A stretch of DNA of 25,200 nt, from contig CALJLT010000002.1 of the NCBI GenBank assembly GCA_937982425.1, positions 1 to 25,200 on the forward strand, written 5' to 3'. Of the stretch, positions 14,592 through 23,000 are shown in pieces (position 1 is the first letter of the stretch; each line of letters begins with the position of its first letter). Position numbers and translations under genes: made by a program. Source of the DNA: an uncultured archaeon (GTDB lineage Archaea; Nanobdellota; Nanobdellia; Pacearchaeales; GW2011-AR1). Below the pieces are notes generated by a model. It did not search any database and had not been told where the DNA came from. It saw only the letters and a list, made by a program, of their open reading frames with translations.

Positions 14592-14759
14592 TTATCTTTT
14601 CTTTTTAACTACTTTCTTCTTAACAACTTTCTTTACTGCTTTCTTTTTTTTCTTACCGCCTCTAGCCATTTTAGCCTCACAAACATTTCCCTTACCATCA
14701 ACATAGTAAAGATATCCTGGCTTTCTATTAACGGCATTCTTTACAATTACGCTTCCCAT
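14592..14759 (-). CDS. Lys-rich small protein, chromatin- or ribosome-like
   Basis: 55 residues starting MGSVIVKNAVNRKPGYLYYV. The start is fixed by a near-perfect Shine-Dalgarno, AAGGAGGTG, six bases upstream; a longer frame from 14804 would put that element inside the coding region. A 30-residue folded part (YVDGKGNVCEAKMARGG) is followed by a tail made almost only of Lys and Val (KKKKKAVKKVVKKKVVKKKR), like histone-H1 or ribosomal protein tails. Strong ribosome binding and an upstream palindrome suggest an abundant, tightly regulated DNA- or RNA-binding protein. The exact family is not recognised. Confidence 0.75.
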   Translation of the reverse strand: MGSVIVKNAVNRKPGYLYYVDGKGNVCEAKMARGGKKKKKAVKKVVKKKVVKKKR

Positions 14760-14765
14760 ATTAAA

Positions 14766-14774
14766 CACCTCCTT
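14766..14774 (-). promoter_or_regulatory. Strong Shine-Dalgarno deciding the 14759 start
   Basis: AAGGAGGTG on the minus strand, six bases before the ATG. It is the best match to the 16S 3' end in the window, where most genes appear leaderless. Confidence 0.85.
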
Positions 14775-14787
14775 TTTATTAAAAATA

Positions 14788-14813
14788 GTTAAATTAACCC
14801 CCATTAATTTAAC
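14788..14813. promoter_or_regulatory. Perfect 10-bp inverted repeat in leader of the Lys-rich gene
   Basis: GTTAAATTAA, six bases (CCCCCA), TTAATTTAAC. The arms are perfectly complementary. It ends 13 bp upstream of the Shine-Dalgarno, with a possible TATA (TTTTAATTAT) around 14830-14840. It may act as a leader RNA hairpin or as a dimeric-regulator operator. Confidence 0.6.
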
Positions 14814-14845
14814 CTTTTCATAATAAAGATAATTAAAACTCCTAT

Positions 14846-15202
14846 TTAAACCTTTCTTCTCTCGTCGAGGAAACCCAGAATCTCGTCGTACTTTTCAGTG
14901 ACAGGAATTTCTATAAGATATTTAAACTTATTAACCGGTTTAACTCCTATTTCTCCTCGGGAAATTATTTTTTTTTCAATTATGTTCTTGTCTTTATCTA
15001 ACCAAATAGCTAAAAAATTAAAAGGGATGAACAATGAAAAAATACCTATTCTAACTTCCTTTTTAAAACTAAATAATAAAGCTTTAGAATTTTTTGCATT
15101 AGAAAACATAAGACCAATACCTTCTCTCCACCAAGGAATCTTATATAATTCTAATACTTTTTTCTTTCCCTTATAACTTAAAATTATTTTTTGCTTTTTC
15201 AT
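14846..15202 (-). CDS. DUF192 family protein
   Basis: 118 residues. The DUF192 core is visible: WWREGIGLMFSNAKNSKALL, then FSFKKEVRIGIFSLFIPFNF and LAIWLDKDKNIIEKKIISRG, i.e. the 'GLMF ... LLF.F ... IPF...ld....i' pattern of a small beta-barrel. Bacterial members are often secreted; here there is no signal peptide, so it is probably cytoplasmic. The biochemical role of DUF192 is not settled. Its start overlaps the metallopeptidase gene by 32 nt. Last gene of the YkgJ/DUF167/metallopeptidase run. Confidence 0.85.
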   Translation of the reverse strand: MKKQKIILSYKGKKKVLELYKIPWWREGIGLMFSNAKNSKALLFSFKKEVRIGIFSLFIPFNFLAIWLDKDKNIIEKKIISRGEIGVKPVNKFKYLIEIPVTEKYDEILGFLDERRKV

Positions 15203-15569
15203 TTATTTTTAACTCCATATATTTATTATAAATCAAATCCACATTTTCATTACATACAAAATCATGTTGTCTAAATCCCCCTCCAAAAGTTTTAGGAATA
15301 TGCATTAATTCATGAATTATTGTTTTAATTTGATCATCCTTGTTTTGTTTTTCAAAAATAGGCATAAGAAATTCCAGAGCATAAAATGCGTCAACGGCCA
15401 TAGCCTTTTGCATTAACTTACCTAGAGCATGACATCTTGCAATTGTTCTTTTAGTAGAACTTCCATAACTTCTAAAACATTTTATTCTATCTTTTTTAAC
15501 ATGAGGAAACATTTTATCACAAACATCTTCTGCAATTTTCTGCAAATCAAGAGCATATTCGTATCTCAT
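15171..15569 (-). CDS. Putative HExxH metallopeptidase of archaeal type
   Basis: 132 residues. The zinc-protease motif HELMH is at H86-E87-H90 (KTIIHELMHIPKTFGGGFRQ), with H102 twelve residues later as a possible third ligand. The HELxHIPKTFGGG context is typical of a small archaeal putative metallopeptidase family whose substrates are unknown. There is no signal peptide, so it acts in the cytoplasm. The start ATG overlaps the preceding DUF167 stop by one base (TAATG), which implies translational coupling. The C-terminus overlaps DUF192 by 32 nt. Confidence 0.85.
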   Translation of the reverse strand: MRYEYALDLQKIAEDVCDKMFPHVKKDRIKCFRSYGSSTKRTIARCHALGKLMQKAMAVDAFYALEFLMPIFEKQNKDDQIKTIIHELMHIPKTFGGGFRQHDFVCNENVDLIYNKYMELKINEKAKNNFKL

Positions 15570-15781
15570 TATTTAACCTCAATATATTTTATTCTTGAAG
15601 TAAAACCAGAAACGATTTTAACTATTTTTCTAAACTCTTTTTTAAGAAATTTCTCAAGAAAAATATTTGCTTTTCCATCAATTGCTTTCTCTTTAATCCA
15701 AACCTCGTATTCTTTTTCAGAAATCTTAACAATTTTTTCTTGGCTTGAATTGGGGTGAAGTTTAACTTTAATCTTCTTCAT
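15569..15781 (-). CDS. DUF167 / YggU family protein
   Basis: 70 residues. The pattern KVKLHPNSSQEKIVKI, then EYEVWIKEKAIDGKANIFLE and SGFTSRIKYIEVK follows DUF167 (UPF0235), where 'P..GkAN..l...l.k.....v.i.sG..sr.K.v.i' is conserved. A small alpha/beta cytoplasmic protein whose molecular function is not established. Overlaps the upstream YkgJ gene by 14 nt and the downstream metallopeptidase by one base, so it sits within a compact operon. Confidence 0.9.
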   Translation of the reverse strand: MKKIKVKLHPNSSQEKIVKISEKEYEVWIKEKAIDGKANIFLEKFLKKEFRKIVKIVSGFTSRIKYIEVK

Positions 15782-16175
15782 CTTGTTCCGGAATTACATG
15801 TAACCCATTTTTAAATATTTTTTCTATATATTCATCCACCTCTTCAGCACAATTAAAAGAATATATTTCTTTATAGTCATTGTAAAAAGGACACTCCTCT
15901 ATAGAAAAATTCTTGCAAATAGATGGCCTTTTCAACCCAACTTCTCCGGAATTTTCATGTATCTTACAATTCCCTTCTCCTGAAAGATATTTACAAGGAG
16001 TTGAGAACTCTAAATTCCAACTTCCATCTTCTTCAACATAAACTCGAACTCCCTTATGAATCACATACCATCTAATATTCTCAAAATCTTCAAGGTCTCC
16101 AGGACAATCTATTTCTAAAGAAACATATTTACAACAAGCTCCTTTACATTCAACACAAGGATTTTTATCACTCAT
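15768..16175 (-). CDS. YkgJ-family cysteine cluster protein
   Basis: 135 residues from MSDKNPCVECKGACC. I chose this start because a TATA (GAAATATTTAAATA, about 16198-16210) is 28 nt upstream; the in-frame ATG at 16187 is only 16 nt from it. The N-terminal CxxCxxxCC cluster (C7, C10, C14, C15) with later C61, C70, C87 and C95 fits the YkgJ/CxxCxxCC family, thought to bind Fe-S or zinc. No enzymatic residues are evident beyond the Cys. First gene of a four-gene operon with DUF167, the metallopeptidase and DUF192. Confidence 0.88.
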   Translation of the reverse strand: MSDKNPCVECKGACCKYVSLEIDCPGDLEDFENIRWYVIHKGVRVYVEEDGSWNLEFSTPCKYLSGEGNCKIHENSGEVGLKRPSICKNFSIEECPFYNDYKEIYSFNCAEEVDEYIEKIFKNGLHVIPEQDEED

Positions 16176-16197
16176 AAGAAATGCCATATGACAAAGT

Positions 16198-16210
16198 ATT
16201 TAAATATTTC
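16198..16210 (-). promoter_or_regulatory. TATA box of the YkgJ operon
   Basis: AATATTTAAATA on the minus strand, 28 nt before the ATG at 16175. It decides the MSDKNPC start. Confidence 0.5.
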
Positions 16211-16275
16211 TTAATAAATATAGTATATAGAAAATTAGTTTTATAAACTATAAATTTCGAAAATAAAGAGGAAAA

Positions 16276-17178
16276 ATGAATCTATCTCATATCGTAATTG
16301 CCATAGTTATAGTAATAATAATAACAATCTTAATACTTTCATTTCTAGAAAAAAGAGCTAAAAGAGTATTAGAAGAGAGAAAAGCGATAAAAAAAAGTGA
16401 ATCTTATAAAGAAGAACTAGAAAGAATTTTAGATTCAAAAAAAGATAAAAAAACAAAGGTTGAGAATGTAAATTCTCTTTCTCAAAAATTTTTTAAGGAA
16501 TTTTATAATATAGAAAACAATGTAGACTATACAGAACTTTATGAAGTATTTAGAGATAAAAGAAATTTAGCAGGAATGAAGTTTTCTGAAAACATGATTA
16601 ATCTCTTCTATTCTCCCAAAGAAATAACCAATAAAGATTTAGAAGAATTGGAAAGAAATTTTAAAAAAATAGTAGAAAATAATAGTAAGAAAATTGCAAG
16701 AATGAAAGTTAAGGAAAGAAAAGGGTTGATTTATAAAATTCCTTTAAAAATAGATAAAGCTAGTTTAGAAGAAAAAGAGGAAGAGAAAAAGAAAGAAGAA
16801 AAAATCAAAAGAAAAAATAATCCTTTATACGAAAAAATAAGTGAAATAAAAAGAGAAATGAAATATACAGAATATAAATTTAAAAGAATTCCAAAAAGTT
16901 ATTTTTCAAATAAAGAAATAACTGAAAACCCTTCTTTTATTCCAGTAATTGAAGAATATATAAAGATATTTAATAAAAACTTAAAAGAATTTAATGAAAT
17001 AATAAAAAAAATATACTTAGAATTGGATTTTAAAAACAAAAATAAATTAAAACAAAAAATTGAAAATTGGCAAAATGAAAGAATCTCTTTAAAAGAAAAA
17101 AATACACTTGAAAAGATAAAATGCGAAATAGAATTAATGAATCAATATTTGATTAAAATAGAAGAAATAATCAAATAG
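16276..17178 (+). CDS. Membrane-anchored coiled-coil protein
   Basis: 300 residues. An N-terminal membrane helix (IVIAIVIVIIITILILSFL, about 6-24) is followed directly by basic residues and then by nearly continuous charged helix (KEELERILDSKKDKKTK, EEKEEEKKKEEKIKRK, KEFNEIIKKIYLELDFKNKN). No Cys, no catalytic motif. The bulk is probably cytoplasmic and rod-like, as in scaffolds or secretion/division accessories. AAGAGGA lies four bases before the ATG, and TATA (TTTATAAAC, 16240-16248) lies about 32 nt upstream. It converges on the VWA gene with no gap. Not recognised. Confidence 0.75.
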   Translation: MNLSHIVIAIVIVIIITILILSFLEKRAKRVLEERKAIKKSESYKEELERILDSKKDKKTKVENVNSLSQKFFKEFYNIENNVDYTELYEVFRDKRNLAGMKFSENMINLFYSPKEITNKDLEELERNFKKIVENNSKKIARMKVKERKGLIYKIPLKIDKASLEEKEEEKKKEEKIKRKNNPLYEKISEIKREMKYTEYKFKRIPKSYFSNKEITENPSFIPVIEEYIKIFNKNLKEFNEIIKKIYLELDFKNKNKLKQKIENWQNERISLKEKNTLEKIKCEIELMNQYLIKIEEIIK

Positions 17179-18099
17179 CTAAGGAAAAGAACCATATCTT
17201 AAATTAATAAGAATTGATCCCATAAAAAATACAAAAATAGCAATAATCATCAAATAATTAGTTAAATTTAATTCTACAAGACCTTTATTTAAATTTACAG
17301 CTTCCTTAAAATTATTTATTATTTCTTCTTTAGTATTTCCTTCAATTAATTTTCCATTAGTTTGATAAGAAATTGCCCTTAAAGAGTTTTTATCCAAAAC
17401 AGATTGCCCATAAAAAATTTCTCCTCCTTCTTCAGTACCGATTGGAACAGAATAAACGATTATTCCGTTATTTACTGCGTGCCTTATAGATAACTCTAAA
17501 TCATCAATATTTGATTGACCATCACTAAAAAGAACAAGTACTTTAGAATTTTCATTTAACAATAGATTTGAAGAAGTAACAAAAACCTCATAAAATCCAG
17601 TTCCTCCGACACTACTGATATGAAGGGAATTTATTTTAGATTTTAAATTTGTTCTTTCTGAAGTAAGTTGATTTTCAATAAAACTATAAGCTCCAAAAGA
17701 AACAATTCCTACTTGAGTATTTGAAGGGAGAACATCTAAGAATTCATTAGCTAAACTTTTAGAAAATTCCAACCTATTTGGAACCATATCTTTAGCACTC
17801 ATACTTTGAGATACATCAAATGCAAAGACAAAAGAAAATTCACTTATTTCTCTCTCAACATAAACCTTGGATCCAGCCAAAGAAAAAACCAAAAGAAAAA
17901 TAACAATTGAATTAAATATCAAAACAAACAAACTTTTTGAAAAAATATCAATTCCTTTAACTCTAGAAATTGCTTTAAAATTAGCAAATTTCAGTGCTCT
18001 TTTATTCCTTTTGTGAATTGATACAAAATGTAAAAAAATAAAGATGGGAATTATAAAAAGCAAAAATAAATACATTGGTTCTGAAAAAATTATATTCAT
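17179..18099 (-). CDS. BatA-like membrane protein with von Willebrand A domain
   Basis: 306 residues. Two N-terminal membrane helices (LFLLFIIPIFIFLHFV and SLFVLIFNSIVIFLLVFSL) and one C-terminal helix (YLMIIAIFVFFMGSIL) flank a VWA domain. The MIDAS metal site is intact: DVSQS at D95/S97/S99, T167 (VGGTGFY) and D193 (FSDGQS). This is the layout of BatA/BatB proteins, which work with MoxR ATPases and DUF58 proteins. The VWA domain is predicted between helices 2 and 3 and binds protein partners through a divalent metal. Last gene of the surface-protein operon, one base after DUF58. Confidence 0.93.
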   Translation of the reverse strand: MNIIFSEPMYLFLLFIIPIFIFLHFVSIHKRNKRALKFANFKAISRVKGIDIFSKSLFVLIFNSIVIFLLVFSLAGSKVYVEREISEFSFVFAFDVSQSMSAKDMVPNRLEFSKSLANEFLDVLPSNTQVGIVSFGAYSFIENQLTSERTNLKSKINSLHISSVGGTGFYEVFVTSSNLLLNENSKVLVLFSDGQSNIDDLELSIRHAVNNGIIVYSVPIGTEEGGEIFYGQSVLDKNSLRAISYQTNGKLIEGNTKEEIINNFKEAVNLNKGLVELNLTNYLMIIAIFVFFMGSILINLRYGSFP

Positions 18100-18100
18100 T

Positions 18101-19015
18101 TTAATTTCTTGGGACTATAAACCTCTTTCTTCTACTTCTTTCATTTAAAAATTGGACTAAGAGTGGAATAAATTGTTCATTTGTTTTAATTTCTAAATGT
18201 TCTATGCCTAAATCATTAAAAATATTCAATAGAGTCTCCTTATCTTTTAAGGCTAAACGTTCATAAGTCTTTCTTGCAACAGCCGAATTCAGCGTTATTT
18301 GTTTTCCAGATGAAGGATCTTCTATAACAAACTCAGAATCAAGAGGAGGTAATTTTTCATCTAAAAAATCCCTAACAAGTATTGGGATTGTTTCAAATTT
18401 TTTTGAAAAAAGTTCAAAATTATCTTTAAAATTATTTCCTATATGAAGGAAATCAGAAATTATAAAAACTGCATTAATGGAATCATCCAAGTAATCAATC
18501 AAAAAATTCAAAAAAATATCTAAAGATTTAGGCTTTCCTCCATAATTTTTAGCGTTTATCAATTCTTGAGAAAAAACTCCGAATCTACGCATTCCTCCTT
18601 CCGGTAAAACCACTTCCTCAAAAGAATTATCTTTAAAAAAAACAAAACCTACTTTATCTCCAGACAAAAGAACTAGATGAGCCAAAGAAGCGGCAACTTC
18701 GGCAGCGCATTCGCACTTTAATTTTTCTGAGGAACCAAAAACCATATTATCTCCCCCATCTATTAAAAAAATAACTTTAAGATCTCTCTCTTCTATATAC
18801 TTTTTTACTAAAATTTGGTTACTTCTTGCTGAAGCCATCCAATCTATAGATCCCGCATCATCATCAAAAGAATATTCCCTATAACTATCAAATTCTAATC
18901 CTTTTCCTCTAAAAAGAGATTTGTAGGTTATCCACTTTAAAGAAAGCTTATTCATCAAAGATTCAAGCTCAGAAATTCTTGCAGCAAAATCAACATTCAA
19001 AACACCCTCTCCCAT
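18101..19015 (-). CDS. DUF58 family protein
   Basis: 304 residues. The signature region is complete at residues 37-72: GKGLEFDSYREYSFDDDAGS, then IDWMASARSNQILVKKYIEERD. A VWA-like fold follows, but the metal motif is degenerate (FLIDGGDNM instead of DxSxS), as in many DUF58 proteins. A Lys/Arg-rich C-terminus (NERSRRKRFIVPRN) ends it. No membrane helices are obvious, so it is cytoplasmic. DUF58, MoxR and BatA usually form one operon and are thought to act together as a chaperone-like module. Six bases after MoxR and one base before the VWA gene. Confidence 0.95.
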   Translation of the reverse strand: MGEGVLNVDFAARISELESLMNKLSLKWITYKSLFRGKGLEFDSYREYSFDDDAGSIDWMASARSNQILVKKYIEERDLKVIFLIDGGDNMVFGSSEKLKCECAAEVAASLAHLVLLSGDKVGFVFFKDNSFEEVVLPEGGMRRFGVFSQELINAKNYGGKPKSLDIFLNFLIDYLDDSINAVFIISDFLHIGNNFKDNFELFSKKFETIPILVRDFLDEKLPPLDSEFVIEDPSSGKQITLNSAVARKTYERLALKDKETLLNIFNDLGIEHLEIKTNEQFIPLLVQFLNERSRRKRFIVPRN

Positions 19016-19021
19016 TTTAAT

Positions 19022-19990
19022 TTAAACTGAAACTTTTTTTATTATTTCATCTATAACGTTATCTGAAGTGATTTTTTGAATTTGAGCTTTATAGGATAAG
19101 ATTATTCTATGTCTAAGAACATCATGAACTGAATCTTTAACATCTTTGGGAGTAACAAAATCTCTTCCATTTATCAACGCACGTGCTTTGCTAACAATAA
19201 ATAGGGCTATCGTTGCCCTAGGTGAAGCCCCCCATTCAATATATTCTCCTAATTTAAAATCCTTAGTCCTTGTTAAATTAACAATATTTAAAATGTAATC
19301 TTTTATTTTTTCATCTAAATAAATTTTCTTAACTAACTCTTGCATTTCCAAAATTTCCTTAGAAGAAGTTACTTTTTTTAAATCAAAATCTTCAAAATTT
19401 TTTAAAGTCATATTTTGTTCCATAACAATTCTTTCTTCTTCTTTCGAAGGATAACTCATAATTAATTTAAATAAAAATCTATCTATCTGTGCTTCAGGAA
19501 GCGGATAAACTCCGCTATTCTCCAATGGATTTTGAGTTGCCATAACAAAAAAAGGCTTTGGTAAGGGATAGTCTTTTTTTCCAAGTGTAACTTGTTTCTC
19601 CTGCATAGCTTCTATAGTAGCTGACTGAGTTTTAGGAGGACTTCTATTAATTTCATCTGCAATTAAGAAATTAACAAAAATAGGCCCTTTCTCTGTGACA
19701 AATCCTTTATTAGGATAATAAGTAGTAATTCCAACAATATCTGTAGGTAAAAGATCTGCAGTAAACTGAACTCTTCCTTCTTGGCATCCTGTAACCTTTG
19801 CTAAAGATCTAACTGCAAGGGTTTTTGCTATCCCGGGAACACCTTCGATAAGAACATGCCCATCACTAATTAAAGCAACAATTAATTTATCAACTAAATC
19901 TTTTTGACCAACAAGAGCTTTACTTACTTCCTCCCTTATTTTAGAAACAACTTTAGCACACCTTTTAACGGCATCACTCTTTTTCTTCAT
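19022..19990 (-). CDS. moxR: MoxR-family AAA+ ATPase
   Basis: 322 residues. Walker A is GVPGIAKT at 50-57, the MoxR variant of GxxGxGKT. Walker B is FLIADE at 108-113 with the MoxR-type extension INRSPPKTQSATIEAMQEKQ. Sensor and arginine-finger regions follow (ATQNPLENSGVYPLPEAQID, RFLFKL, WGASPRATIALF). MoxR ATPases drive conformational or metal-loading steps on VWA partners. A TATA-like AGTTTAAAAG at 20012-20021 lies 27 nt before the ATG, so MoxR/DUF58/VWA may also be transcribed independently of the surface proteins. Confidence 0.97.
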   Translation of the reverse strand: MKKKSDAVKRCAKVVSKIREEVSKALVGQKDLVDKLIVALISDGHVLIEGVPGIAKTLAVRSLAKVTGCQEGRVQFTADLLPTDIVGITTYYPNKGFVTEKGPIFVNFLIADEINRSPPKTQSATIEAMQEKQVTLGKKDYPLPKPFFVMATQNPLENSGVYPLPEAQIDRFLFKLIMSYPSKEEERIVMEQNMTLKNFEDFDLKKVTSSKEILEMQELVKKIYLDEKIKDYILNIVNLTRTKDFKLGEYIEWGASPRATIALFIVSKARALINGRDFVTPKDVKDSVHDVLRHRIILSYKAQIQKITSDNVIDEIIKKVSV

Positions 19991-20011
19991 TATAAAAAAA
20001 TGAATTTAAAA

Positions 20012-20021
20012 CTTTTAAACT
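20012..20021 (-). promoter_or_regulatory. Possible internal promoter for moxR
   Basis: AGTTTAAAAG on the minus strand, 27 nt before the MoxR ATG and directly at the stop of the giant surface protein. The spacing matches the other leaderless promoters in the window. Confidence 0.4.
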
Positions 20022-23000
20022 TATTGCTTTTTTAATTGAATTCTTTTTGTAAGATAATATGCCATGCCCAAAACTACCGAAACCACAATTATTTTTAAAA
20101 GGTAATCAAAAATTTCATCCTCTAAATTAGCCCTAATCTTTCTTGAAAAAACAATTTTTTGCCCAACTGCATCTTTACAAGATTGAATGGCCTGATTTAT
20201 CATTTCAAGAGATTCTTCAACCTTTCCTTCCTGATAAAGTTTTCTTGCTATATCTACTGCTTCTCTTATTTCTAAACATTCTGGATTTTCAGCAATAAAT
20301 TCTTCTGCAAAAATCATCCTTTCTAAAACTTCATTACCTTTTTCAAAAAGAATTTGTATTTTAGCCCAATCTTCATATTTAGGACTTTGAGAGGTTGCAT
20401 TCAAATTAACTTCATAAGTTCCAAAACTATCAAAATTATTTAATATAGTTAAAGTAACATTTCTAGATTCTCCTGGTTTTAATTCTTCAAAATAATTCTC
20501 ACTAAATAAAGATGAAGAATTTTCTAAAAGAAGTCCTTCTTTCAAAATATTTGAATAAAGATTTATCTGTTTTAGTGTAAAAGAACCTTGATTTTTTATT
20601 TGTAAAGGAACAGTTATTATTTTACTTGATCCTGTTGAAATCGTTCCAGGAACAATTAATTTAAGTGCAACTGGAACTTCAATTGTTCTTGTTGAGGATC
20701 CCCCTCCTGAAGAAGAAGTAGTTCCAGTGCTAGGGGTTGTAGCTTCTTTAAAAGAAACAACAAATTCATTACTTAAAGAAGAGTTTAAAGAATTATTTGA
20801 ATCATCCAAATCACTAGAATTAATTTGCAAATTTTCTATACTAACCTCGCTTGAAGAAAGAATCAAAAACCATCCTTCTTGAGAAGAATAAGAAATTTTA
20901 GATGGAGTTGTGTTACTAATAACCTCAAAATCGAAAGATTGGTTATAATATAAATCTTCATAATCTAAATCATAAAAGTAATTTCTCAAACTTATATTTA
21001 TAGTTTCTCCTTTATTTGCCTCTTGATTAGGAATTGGATTCAAAAAAGTAATTGGATAATTAAGATGTGAAATATTTAAAGATAAATTAGTTTCCGTGAA
21101 AACATCTTCGATTTCAGAATTAGAAGGATAAACCTTTAAAGTTAAATTTTTTAAACTACCATAAGTTTCATCAGAAAAAGAAGAATTAAAATATAACGAA
21201 ACATTAGTGGAATTACCATAAGAAGTTAAATTTGTCCTCTTAGAATAATTTGAAATCTCAAAATCTGTTCCATTAAAAAATCTTTCCCCCATCCAAAGTT
21301 CGTATATCAAAGAATCTCCCACAGAATGATTTGCAGAAACATTTATTTGAAAAGTTTGATTTTCTTGAAGAGAATTATAGTCGGTTACATTAAAATACAA
21401 AACATCCGGAAAATCATAAACAAATAACCAAAATAATTGAGAAGCGGTTTTATTCGGTTCATCTCTTCCTTCAAGACCAGAATCATTAACACTAATATTA
21501 ATTAAATATTTTCCTGCATTAGATTCATTAAAAGAAATATTCAATGCACCTGTACTAGAATTAAAATTAGTTTCATTAAATATATCTTCTCCTTCCAAAA
21601 CTTCCAAAGAAAAACTAAAGTTTAAATTTCCATCAGTCCAAGAATTTCCATTTTCAGTATCGTTAGCCCTAAATTGATAAGATAAAGAATCATTAATTTT
21701 TGAACTTAAATTTATTACATTGATTAATTCAGGGGCATTATTAAATTGAATTACTGAAATATTAAAAACAAAATAATCAAATTCTCCGCTTTGATCACTA
21801 AGATTTAATTTAACACTATAATTTCCTACATTTAATTTTGAGGGTGTGTATTCTGAAAGAAAAACCATTTGATCGTCATCTAATCCCCCTTCGGGAGGTA
21901 AAAGATCTACTAAAAAAGTCAAATTAAAAACTTCTTCAACTTGAGTTAAATTTTCAACAACTACGCTTACATTTAAACTCTCGTTATATTTATCCTCTTG
22001 TAATATAAACAAATCATAATCTCTAACTGAAAGAAATAATTTAGATAAATAATTTTCCTGAAGATAAATTAGACTATTATTAGAAATTTGAGTTCCAGAC
22101 ATAAATGTTCCATTTTCGAATCTAGTTATTATTGGAGGAGAATTATTATTAGTAATATTAAAATGAAAAGTAGTTGTATTTCTCAATCCCTTAGAATCTT
22201 GAGCACTAATGTTATATTCAAAATAACCTACATGTTCTTTCCAAAGAGTTAAATTAATTAATCCCGTAGAAGAATTAAAATTAGAAGAATTTAGAAAGCT
22301 TCCCTCTCCAGAGATTTTTTGATAAGAAAAACTAATTGCATCTCCCTCTAAATCTGAAATTCTATCTGAAAGATTTAAAGTAAAATTATTAGAAGTATTA
22401 TAGGAAGAATAAACTTGTCCTAAAAAAGAATACTCTTTTTCAAAATCCCACTCTGGAGCTCTATTGCTTAAAATTGAAATATTAAAAAGTTGATAATCCA
22501 ATTCATCCTCATAATCACTAACCGAAACATTAAGGGTATAATCACCCACTTCAGAACTATTAGCAGTGAAAACTAATTTATAGTTAGAAAGATTTCCAGA
22601 AGAATTTACTAGTGAATCAATAAAATTTCCAAAAGAGGAAACTGATTCTAAATTAGATTGATTAAAAAAATCAACTGAAACAATAAGAGATTCATTATAA
22701 ATTCTTTTATCCGGAATTAAAAAATCATCATCTCTAACTGAAAATAAAATTTCCGTTTCTAAATCCATTGAAACTTCTAAATTAGAAATTTCGCTTAATA
22801 CAGGAGTATAATAAGAAGAAGGGGTTACATTTATCAAAATTTGCGTAGATCTTGGAGTGGTTTCGTTATTATAAGGCGGTGTTGAATCGTGTGCCCAAAA
22901 AGTAACATTCCACCATCCAACTCCTTTCTTCATTTCAGGAGTTATACTTATGTTAACCAAATAACGATAATTTTCTGCATTTGTAGAAACATTTGGATAA

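Noticed and set aside
14760..14804. Longer start of the Lys-rich protein at 14804
   Set aside because: It would place a near-perfect Shine-Dalgarno and half of the palindrome inside the coding region.
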